Assembly: GCF_921293095.1 (NCBI RefSeq)
Contig: NC_060247.1
Coordinates: 114,409,111 to 114,473,110 of the forward strand
Length of the DNA stretch: 64,000 nt
Source: Ischnura elegans
Lineage: Eukaryota > Arthropoda > Insecta > Odonata > Coenagrionidae
Direction: 5' to 3'
The notes beneath the pieces were generated by a model. That model searched no databases. It worked only from the letters and a program-made list of their open reading frames with translations, and was not told the origin of the DNA. Numbering within the stretch: position 1 is the stretch's first letter; each line of letters opens with the position of its first letter. Of this stretch, positions 1 through 12,502 are shown piece after piece. A program made the translations under genes and the position numbers.

Positions 1-2387
1 TCTCCAATCACTTTCTGGGGTAATGGCCTTGACGATCATATTTGTCTAACCAAGTTCTACAAATGTACCCCTCGACTCACAATCATCCAGCTTTAATGGT
101 GCAGTTGGCATCACATAGAGCTGTCAACACGTCTTTTATTGCTCCAACCTGTGTGCATCGTCAAATCATCCAAAAATTTGATCAAATACCTTTCCAAACA
201 AGCAAGCTCAACTAGATATTGCTAATCTTAAACCTTATACTTCAACTACAAGTAAGAATTGAAAACAACAAAAAATACAGCACCTATTTTCTAAATGGCT
301 AATCGTACTTGGGTACAGACTGACCACAAATCCCTTCGCCTCGTTTCTCTGATAAATAAAAAGGATAATTATTGCTGCTTTCCGACCAAGCGAATGTTCA
401 CTGTCCATCATCCCCACCTATTGAATACGTGGGCGGTTTAGGGTGATGAGCTGACTTCTCATAAATGATCGGAAATTAAATTACTATATAAAAAGACAGA
501 AAATTTCCGCAGCACTGATACCAAAAAATGGAAAAGGGGAGCAAACTTTACAAAAGAGGAACAGCCAACGGCATTCTATTTCACAGCTGCAGTTTCATTC
601 AATTATTTACAACGTGATTATAAAGATAATTCCGGCCGAACAATAATCATTATTGATAATGGGTCCAACTTTGAGATGATGAGGATATCGCGGAGTTGCA
701 TTTTAATTACAATTATGTGTGATATGGAATACAGGAAATTATTAATGAAATTGATTGACCATTTTGTCTTCACTTGACATTCCCAAATCTCCCGGACGTA
801 TTAGTTGAGTTCGTATCATATTTTCTGCGGACATTCCTAACTCTCGGATAACTTGATTTCGTGTGTTACTGATACATTTACCACAGTGATGCAAAAGTCA
901 AAGCGGTAAGACAAGCCCAGAGACATAACAGCGGTCCAGTAGTACTTCATTGATACTGACAAAATAAAGACAACGAAAGGACAGATAGGTTTCAGGCCGC
1001 TTAGGTCCTCTTGCAATGATAGCACCGCTTCTTCTCAGGTACATATTATCCCTCAATTCCAAGAGACCCCCACATACACAATCACAGTTACGTCCTGACG
1101 TACCCCTGATTACTAGGCGAGTACAGACTTTAAGAACACGTATCAGACCAGCTCCATTCCAAACACCACGAGCAGCAACATAAAATTTCATTGGATGTAT
1201 ATTTTTCCACTCAAACATTACATTAATGAAACAAAATAAGCCGAAGAGCACGCGTTCAAAATGGAATTTCTCAGCCCCAGAAGTACTCTTGGGAGTTGAT
1301 GTCATGCGACAATACGCTTCAACCTACCTTTTAGAAGACATCCTGAGTGTTGCGATCACTTCTGGTATATTGCGAACTTCTTAAATGATGAATATCAACA
1401 TGATTTCAATGTTTACCACCTCAAATTTGTTTTCTCTTAACCCAACCTCACCTTCACTACCATGACTGCACAAAAGCCCCATCTATGTTTAGACCGCTCT
1501 GTTTAGATTGGGTGAAACAAAGGAATGCCTTCCTTGAAAAATGCGTAATGTGGCGCGAGACATGAATACGTTTACACATTTACAATAAGCCTCCCTCTCT
1601 AAAACAACTTCTTTGTAGAACATAAAAAAGTTATCTTTCCTTCAACACAAATAAAATTCAAATTTATGTTAAAATCTGGAATATTTCAACTAATTAACCG
1701 AAACTTAACCAGGTAAGACAAGAGTTATTCAATATATCCTCAGTTCTCTGTTTCTAAACATATTTATTCTAATTCATACTTCACTCATGATCTCACTCAT
1801 CATAGCAGCTACTCGAGAAATGATGACAACTCATGATAACTTGAATAATATATTCACATAATTAATAAGGAGTGGAAAGAAATTCTTGAGAATGGAAGGA
1901 GAACAAAGATGTTTGTCATGTGACTGATTGGAAATGTGTATTGTAGTCACAGCTACTTTGCACTCGGAGTTGTTCAGCTTATAGTCTGGCTCAAGCATAT
2001 TATTCTTCGATATCACATCATATTCCTTGGATACTAGCATGGGAACAAGGAGGGTTTTTTAACGTGCTGAAGTGGTTGCACACATATTATAAGAATTATA
2101 TATAGCCTTCAAATTAACTTTTGTTTACAGAAACTGTATATGATGCATACACCGTATATGGTCACTCCTTAAGACATTTGTCAACACCTTATGCTTTAAG
2201 GTGTAACTGTACACGGTATATTCACCATAGATGGTCATCATCGTTGACTTCATTATGATGATATTCATGATTTTATTCAATTAATAAAGAAAGTTAAAAA
2301 TAATTCATACCCTAAAATTATGATGGAAAACATAAGTTAGGATAAAAAATATTTTGTCATTCAGGCATTCTTTCATAAGGTTAATGG
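1..2387. other. AT-rich sequence, nothing recognised
   Basis: No coding similarity, repeat boundary or RNA gene recognised. A small perfect hairpin (8-bp stem, 5-nt loop) is at 2184-2204. Confidence 0.5.
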
Positions 2388-2671
2388 CAGTGGCATAACT
2401 ATAGTTATAGAAATATGTTTTGGGGGGGATAGGATGGCCTGGGGTGGCCACCCCCCCCCCCCCCCAAGCAGCAGGGGTCCAGGAAAATTTTTGAAAAATG
2501 ACATACCTGGATATACATTTTACAACATTTTAGCATTAAAAATTTAACTTGAAGCAGATGCAGTTATTAAATTTAAAAAGTAGACAATAGTTTTAAATAA
2601 CTTTTTTATTTCTCTGAGGCATTGGGGGGGGATCTATCCCCTCATCCCCCCTCTCCATTGTTACACCACTG
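2388..2671 (+). mobile_element. hAT-type MITE (284 bp)
   Basis: Ends CAGTGGCATAACTA and TGTTACACCACTG are imperfect inverted repeats. It is flanked by an 8-bp target duplication GTTAATGG / TTTAATGG (7 of 8). Inside are long G and C runs. A related inverted copy lies at 59011-59279 and an end fragment at 20989. Confidence 0.85.
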
Positions 2672-2864
2672 TTTAATGGGTCTACCCAGTCTGGTGGAGT
2701 TTGAAATGGGTGGTGCTATGCAAAACGGACTATCATCCTTAATTTTAAGCGTACAACTGATTCATTTATTTCCGCATGCCCCGCAAACAGCTTGAAAAGG
2801 CCTTTAAATCAAGGGTCCCAATAATTTACTGTACAAGCATGAACACTTTAACCTGGGTAGGGAT

Positions 2865-2935
2865 AACCCAGGTGAGATTCGAACCCTCAGATTAGCAGGC
2901 AAGGACTTTATCCAACTGTCACCGAGGGTGTCAAA
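2865..2935 (-). repeat. tRNA-derived SINE fragment
   Basis: On the minus strand a pol III B-box GGTTCGAATCTC follows an A-box-like GGTGACAGTTGG. It resembles a tRNA-derived SINE head, not an intact tRNA. Confidence 0.5.
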
Positions 2936-2942
2936 AAAAAGA

Positions 2943-3760
2943 GAAAATTCTGACATCAGCATCGCCCTCCTCCCCCACTACTCCAGTTGAGTGAGTAGGG
3001 TTGACGAATTTATTAATTGACAACCTTTTTCCAATTTTTCATTCATCGCCTGATGATGTGACCTGCAATGGCCACGAAAGCTTGCGTTACAAAGCTCAAC
3101 ACGCAACTGCTCCTGAAAGCCATTGACAACAATGCATCTCGCTGCAAAAGCCTACATTCCAAGCTATCCAGCCTCTACGAGGAGGAAATTCACCAGAAGA
3201 CTCAAAGCTTGGACATGGACATTCTACGGAAGAAGAAATTTCAGCTACTTACGTCCCTAGCCCTTCTACAGCATTGCCGTCATTCTGACACAATTTCAAT
3301 CTGAATGAAGGTGACTCATCGCATTCGAACCACATCGATCGCATCACCACTGGAAGAAACAACGGCGACGATGTTTCCAGCATATGACTCACCTGCCCAC
3401 CGCACCACAACGGGGAAGAGTCCACCCGCCACTCAAGGACAGGACTGAATTCTTCTGACGTCAGCGTCGCCCTCCTCCCCGAATACTCCGGTGGAGTGAG
3501 TAGGGTTGCCGAGTATATTAATCCTTTTTCCGATTTTTTATTCATCGCCTGATGATGCGACCTGCAATGGCCACGAAAGCTTGTGTGACAAAGCACAATA
3601 TGCAGCTGCTCCCAAAAGCTGTTGACAACAATGCATCTCACTGCGAAAGCCTACGTTCCAAAGAAAGAGTCCATCAGCAAGCAGTATTGTGCAAAATGGA
3701 AACAGAGTCCCTTTCCTTTTCCCATCCCTTATTGTCACTTCAGACCGGAGGTTGAAAACT
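2943..3760 (+). mobile_element. Penelope-like element fragment with tandem (pLTR-like) repeats
   Basis: Two diverged direct copies 499 bp apart (about 2943-3165 and 3440-3665). Each carries a CTGATGA box (3050-3056; 3549-3555) and a GAAA box (3076-3079; 3575-3578) separated by a stem-loop, as in the hammerhead-containing pLTRs of Penelope-like elements. The frame from 3068 (78 codons) ends with KKKFQLLTSLALLQHCRHSDTIS, which recalls the N-terminal K..L..L.FL..C....IP stretch of Penelope-like proteins. It stops at 3304. No reverse transcriptase or GIY-YIG domain follows, so it is a remnant. Family assignment is tentative. Confidence 0.45.
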
Positions 3761-4400
3761 AAAGTTGAAAAAAAAAAATGGGATTGGCACTACCTATAGT
3801 GGCTCCATCTGACACTGGCCTCAGTCCTAATGCCCAGGTTGTGGAGGCCCAGAGTTTGCAGTGCTGAGTCCCAGAAGTGGGCCCATGCCACATTCTTGAG
3901 GCACTGCACTAAGAGGGCCTTACAATAAAGGGCCTATAGCATGGACTCTAGCTGCAGTGGGCCCAAACGGTGGCAGCCCTGCGTTCTTACATCTACTCCC
4001 ATCATCAACAGGCTGCCACCTCTAGGCAGTGGCAAAAAAGATTAACCTCGGCTTGGCCCACCAGTGAGTTACACCTTAGTCTGAACCTGGGAAGAAAGAT
4101 TTAGCTCCACAGTGAATCTGTTACAATATTAAAAAATGCAATCACTTTGCTTGAGATGGTAGTATAATTAGAGAAATTGAAATGTTATTGCTAAGGGTCT
4201 GTAAATTGTGTATATTATGCTTAGCTTCAAATGTGTTGTGCATTCTATCCTACATTTCATATTACAGCCACTACAGTTTTGAATTTATTTTCATGCACAA
4301 AATTCCACTCAATATTTTTCTTATTGTAATGAGATTTTTGTCTGTGTTTTTTTTTTCATTTCTGCATTTAAGACTTTTGAAGTTAGGCTAATTACAGACT
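3761..4400. other. Unassigned sequence
   Basis: No recognised feature. A GC-richer segment is at 3780-4080. Confidence 0.4.
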
Positions 4401-4486
4401 TATAGGCTGCCTTACTTTCCTGAATGGAGATAATTATGTACCTGTATGAACATATGTGTGGAAGAATAAATATTATTATTATACAT
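4401..4486 (+). repeat. Possible non-LTR retrotransposon 3' tail
   Basis: The sequence ends in AATAAATATTATTATTAT, the same (ATT)n style of tail as the reverse-transcriptase element at 26.9 kb. Weak evidence. Confidence 0.3.
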
Positions 4487-5059
4487 TTGACTCGGGTAAA
4501 ACGCTTCATTGAGGGAAGGAATTATGCAAAAGTGTAAACAACAACACACAACGCGAGACCAATACAAGGTGGAGTTGCGGGGAAGCAGTAACTCGCTCGG
4601 CAGGAGCAGCCCACAAGTATTCCACTTGGAAGTACGTTTTTCAATGTCCCTGTATTTAAGATTGGTGAGTCAAGTGACACTTGACATGCGAGTTGCCACT
4701 CAGCTACTCTGTGTTGAGTATCACTTGACACGTAAATGGAAAGGGCTATGGCCATCAATATTTCTGCAAAGAGCTGAAGAAATAAGCAACAAATCAGAAA
4801 TGCTAAAAATAAAGGTCTTTTTAACTTCTATCAAAATCTATAATTATTTAAATTAACGAACCAGTCCATTGTCCCTATCACATGAGAAAGAGTGTGGTGG
4901 TGAAGGTAGGAAGTGGCTGAGAGAGCAAGCAAGAAGAAAGGGAAGAATGTACAAGTATTGTATTAAAATACATTGTTCATAAATACTGAACAAGGCAAAA
5001 TGATTTGCTGCACATTTATGACATTTGAACAAGGAGTACAGGTGCAGGACCACATTTTA

Positions 5060-5311
5060 TTGGCCTTCAGCTTTACAACAATCTCCCAAATGAGCTTAGG
5101 AGTTGCCTAAATATGGCTTCATTTACAAATAATCTCCTCAGATATTTGAAATTAAAAAGTTTTTCTCAATTCATGAATATTTTAATGATGCCTGATGCGA
5201 ATAATAGATTTCTTGTATCCATTATCTGCATCTTATGATTGTATTTCCTATTTTAATTACTAATTTTTGTATTTTGATGAGTCCTATCACAAATGTTATA
5301 TATGTAACAAC
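5060..5311 (+). mobile_element. Non-LTR retrotransposon C-terminal remnant
   Basis: Plus-strand translation reads GLQLYNNLPNELRSC followed by SFTNNLLRYLK, the common C-terminal pattern (LYN.LP..IR....F...L..YL) of insect Jockey/CR1-type proteins. It is decayed. The hAT-like element at 5312 abuts it. Confidence 0.5.
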
Positions 5312-5617
5312 TATGGGCACTATATGGGCACAATATGGGCACACCCAGGATCAAACCTGAAGGGGGGGGGGGGAGGGATGGGGGGCAAGCCATGGTAGTT
5401 CAAGTTGTAACATTTTAGCAGAGAAAATGTTAATGAAACCAAAATTTTTAGGAAATTACGACATACATGCTTTATTAGCTAATAAAATTATTTCCTTGAA
5501 AAAAATAATAATTCTTTTAGTTCCATGTCTTATAGGTACGAATATAATTTTTCTTCCAAAGAAAATTTGCACAGAACTTTCATTCAGCCCTCATTTCATC
5601 TGCTGGATACGCTCATG
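5312..5617 (-). mobile_element. hAT-type MITE (306 bp), inverted relative of the 47340 element
   Basis: Flanked by GTAACAAC / GTAACAGC (7 of 8). The interior matches the reverse complement of the 47340-47647 element (ACCCAGGATC, a G-run, GGCAAGCCATGG, ATTTCCTTGAAAAA). The left end carries three tandem copies of an 11-bp ATGGGCAC-containing unit. Confidence 0.75.
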
Positions 5618-8600
5618 GTAACAGCACTATCATTGGACAAATGAAACATTATTTTTACTATTATTGTTTCACCGCAGTTTCTCGTACAACTACCAACAGC
5701 TGCAGGGTTAAGCAGGAGCTCCTTTAAAATCATTCAACCCAGGCACTCAGCCCTCAACTGAGAAACTGGCACTGCAACACAGTTGCATCAGAATGAATGG
5801 TGAATATGGGTGGACAATAAATGACAGCCAAAGTATTTTCCCAAAAAAGGCATTTATTTTCTTGCTAATCATTAGGGATTGGGGAATAAACTTATGGTGT
5901 CTAATACATGCCTACATTGTTTTTCGTACAAAACTGTACAAAACATAAAATTTCTTTTAAATTTCTTTCACACACATTCAACCACAGGAGAAACAGCAGT
6001 GAATTAATTATATCCCCAATAACTGGTGCTTGGACACTTGGTAGGCACACACCCTCATTATGCTCTCAGCATCCGTCATGGCACACATGCAGAAAACTTT
6101 GATAATGGGTTAGAAGTTAAATACCTCTCCCATACCAATGATGGCAAGTTTGAACGTGCAATCCGTTACAGTAATGACAACGTCACAGGGCTTCAGTCAT
6201 CCACTCCTCACATGACCTTATTGATGCCGTCACAATTCATATGCTACACTATTTTTTTTCATCATGGAAAAAAAAAGTTCCATCATTTCATCCACACTCA
6301 TCCCCTCGTACAAACAAGAGGGATTTCACAGACTCATGGTTATAACTGAAACTAATGAACAAGACTCATAAAAATAATCCTTTCTAAAAAATGGCAAAGC
6401 AAAACAATGATACATGGTTTAACAAAGCTCTTCTGACTGCTCAAATGGAATTTAAGCTATTCAAAGCATTTTTAAAAGAAAACAACGGTGAGAGGGTAAC
6501 CAAGAGATCAATCTTATTTACAATAACCTTTAAAAAAATTTGCTCAAAAGGGTTTTCTGCACACCATTATAAGCATGAACATATTTTGACATCTCTTTTA
6601 TTCCTCAACCTCTGCCTAACCACACTAATGCAAACGAAAAAGAGAAACAACTGAAAAAACACCTCGATGAAAATGAACCCAGACGGACTACATATGAGCA
6701 TTTGGTGGGAGCGAGCAATTCAATACTTTAAAATTTGGCCTATCGACTGGATCATACAATAGGCAAAGGTAACAATGAAAGTACATACATTTGTAGGTGT
6801 TTACATGGCACACAGTAACTGAAGTTCAACAGATTTCCAGATCACTTGAGATCAGCTAAGTAAACAAAATAGAAACTCTGACCCTGAATTTCAAGCCATT
6901 TCAAATAGGGAGACATACATACATGTGAATTCAATGGCAGTTTGATAAGCAATTAGGTTCACCAATCATATGTGACCAACACTGATTGTGAAGCAGAAGA
7001 CAAATCACAATTACAATTTACCAAACAATGAAAATGCTGAGTGAAATAACCAAGATCTAGCTATGTAAACATGGTACAAATGCAAGGGAAATGAGCAGTT
7101 AGATTAAAGATCAGTACTCCGTACAATTCATGAGATGGCAACATTAGCACAGATACAAACCTCCAAAAAATTGACCACAAAGGTACGTTGATTAGAGAGT
7201 AGAAATTAAAAACATCATGATTTTCCATGTTTTTGTGGTTAATTTAACTTCACTTAGTTAAATAGGCAGATAGAAATCAGCCCCATTTAAAGAATAAGTT
7301 TAAGTACAGTTATTCCAAGCATACTTAGTGCACTTTGCAACACACCAAACATTATTATGAGAAATGCCACCCAGTTAGATGACAGCAAGACATATGTATG
7401 TAATGTTGCTGGCCTTCTTTTACAGCAGATCCTAAGGCAGCCACTACGCTTATAGCCATTGAGTACACTGTGGGCATGCATGCATATGATCAAAGGAACA
7501 ATGGGTTGTGAATTCAATGCTGACTCAGGGAAATGCTTAACTCAAATAGCTACAGCGGATGAGAATGAGGCTTGGAATACCTGAAGCAGCCTTCCATGTA
7601 TTCAATTGAGACCGAGACATATTTGTTACACTTGATAATTTTAAGTGGAGATGGCCATTTTTTGGTTCTGAATGAAAAGGCCAGCACAAGGAAAAAAATC
7701 CCAGCATAGAACAATCAGCAAAAAGCATTCTTATACCACATATAACTTGATCGAGTCTAAGATTAGCATGCAACTTAGTAAACAATATCAAAATTTGTAC
7801 CCAAATAGGAACAAATGATGACTTATGAACTGACGTGTAAAAATTGGGAAAAATAGTTTAACAAGTTAACAACAGAGACAGAAAATTTGTAATAATGCTC
7901 CATGCATGATTTTGACAACACTTCATTGAAGTCAACAGTCACAACCACAAATTAAGAAAACAATATTCAACAAAATGTAATTTTATCAGAAGCTTTCAAT
8001 GCTGTAGCAAAAATGATTACAAACAATGAAAGATTTGATGACTGACAATTTTAAGAATAGTTTTTCTACCGTAGAACTGCCAAATACCAACCAAAAGCTA
8101 ATTGAGTTCCAAATAACATGCATGAGAGCAAATAACGAGAGAGGATGGCTGGATATCTTCACTTACATAACAGACAAAATTCAAAGCTGCCTCGTATTAG
8201 GTACTATACAGGGAGAGAGCCTCTTAGAAAGATAATGATTCAATAACTCCCTTGCAACAACAAAAATTTCAATGGATGGATAAATTAAGATAGATATATC
8301 TATGTCCCAGCCACACATCATAAAAAAGTACAAAGCATAGTTATCATTGGATCATATTTACACAAACGCTTATGCAGAAATGAATGCCCCCATGCAAAAA
8401 TGGAAGGCAAACATGTAGCAAATGCACCACTGGGGAATGGGCAAACGTGTCCTTGACTAGAGGCACCAGTTCCACGTTGGAAAAAACCCCACAGCTGAAT
8501 TTTTCTGTGGGCACTAACAGACAAATGCACTGGCTACCCCCAATAAACCAACATATTCCAGGGCTCCAGACCTCATGGAAATGCAAAAGTTACTTGCGAG

Positions 8601-11142
8601 GGGGTTGAGTACCATTGTTTGAGCCAGAAAAACATAGGTTATCTTTCAGAAAGGCTCACTCATAATATTTTTTTTACAAACATACACACACATGAATGCA
8701 TGTGACAAATTGGACTACAAAAGGTTTATTCCCTCTTTATACAACAATTATCAAGAGTACTTCAAGGCTGTAATAATATACAAAAACATTTATCAATCAT
8801 ACCAAATAATCCCCATTTTATTTGCCATTCATATTTACTTAAAGTACCACTCATGGTTGAATATTCAAAGCAAGTGAATGATGCTTTAGGAGATTCACAC
8901 AATGCATCACAAAAAATGGTAATGCAATTTGAATTTGATTTTTTAATAGGATTGGAACATAAATTTCAATGAAATGGACTTTCTGGCAAGTGTGATTTGT
9001 TAGCTGCCCCTAATTAGCAATAAATTACAACTTCAGGACACACTTAACAATTGATATCTCAAGTACATAAAATAATTCATAGAAATGAAAATCATAAAGA
9101 TTTGAAGCAGATGCTTAAGAAACAGAGTAACTAGCAACAGAAAATCAACATTTAGGAATACCTCTTTGAGCAGACAATTTCCTCTGTCCACCAAAACATA
9201 AATTACATACCATCACTCTCTTCATCTAAGTTAAAATATCACTTAAAAGCATTAGTTGCATTGGAGGTGTAACCGCTATTGCAGAAGAAGTATCTCATTC
9301 CAAATCAATTTAATGGTTTTAAGATTAGTGACCCAATTACATTTACAAACTGAAGAAGAGAAACTTAGAATTTTTAAGGAAGAAATAAAAAAGCACTTTG
9401 TGAGCCAAAAATAGCTAGAAATATTCATAAAACCCATATAAAAAAACAAGGGACCACTAAAATGATTGCAGTATAAATAAAAAGTCTGAAAAAGTAAAAT
9501 GAACGATTTCCTTAAAGTCTGCTCAGAAGAGATTGACTATAGAGAAGAACACCTAGTATAAACCATTATTAAAAACCATTTGCTCAATACATACACAACA
9601 ATCACCAGGACATTTTCATAGGACAACAAACTATTCACAGATATGTGTAGATACTGACAGGGAGAGTAAATCATCCATACCCTTAGGGACAAAGGACAAG
9701 GTTTCATTCATCCACCTAACATAAATCAGAACTTAAAATAGGATATATAGGTATGTATATTTCAAGAAATAAAATCTTCTCCAAAACCACACTGCCCAGA
9801 GATGTGTTTGGAACAGAAAATTGAATTCAATGCATGCGGCACAGGCAGGAATGGTTACAATGATAACAGTTAGGAGGGCACACCAATTATTGCCTGAAAG
9901 GACAGTTATTATGCATTATCATGTGTTTTTATCACTCTCCTTTGGTCACTGTAGAGATACTTTCATCAGCTGCCAGTAACCACAAAAATCTTTGAGAAAT
10001 CATCATCATGCCCCTCAAACACAATACCTACATAATAAATATATGTACTAAATGAAAACATGAGACACAAAGGCGTTGAAAATTCATAAAATATGGACAG
10101 TGGAACTCCAATCACACATACATTCCAATCGTTGCTCCCCTTCAAACTAGTTTGGATTCTAACTGCAAATATGTATCAATGTAGAGGAGCAAACATGTTG
10201 AGAGTTATTCACAAGAGGATAAAGTTTGAGGTAATGGACCGAAATGAAAGAATAAAGTTAGAGGGGAGTTGCATTTCTCATTTGAACAAACTAGCAGTTA
10301 TTTAGAAAGAGGAATTTTCAAATCAAGTACATACCAAATTTTCCCCAGCAAAAGTAAGCCAAAACAGAAACACAAAATTGTGGTGTCAGTTATGAGTTAC
10401 AAAAGGTTGTAAAAAAGGGAAAAATTAGGTAAAAATTCTTTTGAATCTATACAGTTCCCACCCCTTAAAGAATGCTGATTGTAGAGAAAATGCAGTTTCT
10501 TTTCAGAGTGAGGGAGAAGACAGAAGAGAAGAGAAAGTTGTACAGGCAAGTTTTTTTCAGTATTCTCTGATGTTTTCCCGGAATATAGCATCTTGGAAGG
10601 CTTATCTTGACCAATTGCAAAACCTGAGTAGTTTTCTATTAGTCTTTTCATTTCAGTGAAATCTCAAAAAGGAAATTGAACGCGTATGTTAGGGCAAAAA
10701 TCTTTCGAATGTTAGGGATCAATTTCTTGAGTGCCCTCCTGATATGATATAAAATGAAAGGCTGCATTTATTCATTCACAATAACAATCACCAAGTAGGC
10801 AGTAATCATAAAATTTTTTGGATGGGGTCCATTTTGGCAGGGCATTTTGACATCACCAACTAAAAATTTAGCATGGGAGATAATGAAACCTTTTCCTTGC
10901 TGCTGACAGCCTTGTCGTTATGTGTTCTAGAACTAATGAGTGACCACACAATTGGTCCCTGGCACCTCTATTTTACTTCATCAGCATATTGACTTGGCTC
11001 AAATATACGCTTTTCTAAAGGTCAATGGCAAAGAGAATAGGTGATAATGTTTATGAAATCAAAATCTTAATTTTGCTAATGGTGCAAATATTATTTAATA
11101 ACTTGAAATGCCAGCTGTCCTTAATTTTTCAAGACTGTAATA
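5618..11142. other. Long AT-rich stretch, nothing recognised
   Basis: No coding similarity or repeat boundaries found. It lies 3' of ttv, and whether any of it is transcribed as a long 3' UTR cannot be decided. Confidence 0.5.
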
Positions 11143-11481
11143 CCATATTTACTCGTAGAAGCTGCACACCTTCTTTTCTGGAAATGCCAGTGAAAAAAAG
11201 AAGGTGTGCGGCTTATACGAATATATTTTCATGTAAGCCGCGCACTATTTCCCCTCAAATTCCTATTGTTTATTTTTACAGTTTAGCATTGGTAAACATA
11301 ACTATGATATAGCTTTAATAATCATGATATCATAACTTAAATTTATGGATTCATCAATGAATTATGAGTACCTATATTAGACCACACCCTAAAAGCGCTT
11401 ATGAGTTTTTTCCACACGAGCCAGCCCAAAAATAGGGGTACACAAGATAGACGAGGGTGCAGCTCACACGAGTAAATACGG
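11143..11481. mobile_element. MITE (339 bp) with TIR CCRTATTTACTCGT
   Basis: The inverted ends CCATATTTACTCGT and ACGAGTAAATACGG are flanked by an exact TAATA (11138-11142; 11482-11486). Inside, GCACACCTTCTTTT pairs with AAAAGAAGGTGTGC to form a strong hairpin near the left end. Confidence 0.8.
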
Positions 11482-11836
11482 TAATACATTCACATAATTG
11501 AGTCTCCAAATTTAATGATTGAATCAAGCACGTATCGAAGCACAGGTATCAAATCTGCTTCATCTCATCTCTTTACTTCACAGGCAGGTTAAGGTCATTT
11601 TTGGTGGGTTCTGCTCATTACCTTCCCATCACCACAGCGGTAAGCAATGCCTCGCAGCAATAATGGGTCTGAAGCTTGATATACGTAGACAATAGGCTTT
11701 TAGATATTCCACAATTATTTTTAAACAGTACATATTTGTAATGTGCATGCAAAGTTTGAATCATGCCACAACAAATTGAAACAAGTCTTTTCATTGAAGA
11801 TGGTCAAGAACTGAGATTTCATCAATTACCTACGGT

Positions 11837-11963
11837 CACGGGCGTCGCCGCCATAGGGGACATGGGGGGGGGGGGGGTTTTGTCCCCCCCTAAACTGTAT
11901 AAAAAAGTTTAATATAACCCCATTTGTCCCCCCCCCAAAGTGTTGATGCTGAAGAGGCCAATG
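11837..11963. mobile_element. Short hAT-type MITE (127 bp)
   Basis: An exact 8-bp duplication CCTACGGT (11829-11836; 11964-11971) flanks an element starting CACGGGCGTCGCC and ending GGCCAATG. The centre is a G-run/C-run pair. Confidence 0.8.
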
Positions 11964-12256
11964 CCTACGGTCAATCACTAAAAATAGAATGGGTCAAATG
12001 TAACAGCTACACAAGCACAAATTTGATTGATGGACCGTCAGGGAGTGGACGTTGAAATGAAAATAATATTCCCATTGCCTCCTAATCCTATCACTCACTT
12101 TGGACTGCTTTCACAGAGTCATTGGGCAATTCCAATTGGTAGCAATCTAGAATGCTTCATATAACAAGGTGAAATGACGAAAGTTTTTGGCTAGGAATGA
12201 TGCATTTAGGTATGGAAAATGAAAGGCTAAGGACACAATATACCATTTATTGGAGG

Positions 12257-12502
12257 CAGTGGGGTAGTCAGGAATTTCGTTCGGGAGAGGGGTCCAAAAC
12301 CAGGGGGGAAAATTAAAAAAAAAATAGGGTACTAAGTTGTGTTAAAACTAATTTTAACACTTTTCATCATCGAAAAAACTTAATTTTACAAAGCAATCTT
12401 TCAATTCATTATAATTCAATATTTTGTTTTCTTTTATGAAGCAAAATAATTGTTTTAAAATATTTTGGGGGGATCTGGACCCCCCACCTCTTAATGGCAT
12501 TG
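12257..12502. mobile_element. hAT-type MITE (246 bp)
   Basis: Starts CAGTGGGGTAGTCAGGAATT, ends AATGGCATTG; flanked by ATTGGAGG / ATTAGAGG (7 of 8). Confidence 0.8.

Noticed and set aside
898..1305. 135-codon minus-strand open frame
   Set aside because: No recognisable domain or motif, no neighbouring coding support, ordinary AT-rich composition; likely chance.
2865..2935. Functional tRNA gene
   Set aside because: Only A/B-box-like segments; the acceptor and anticodon stems do not form. The same applies to the B-box hits at 29.7, 35.2, 36.8, 53.3 and 61.2 kb.
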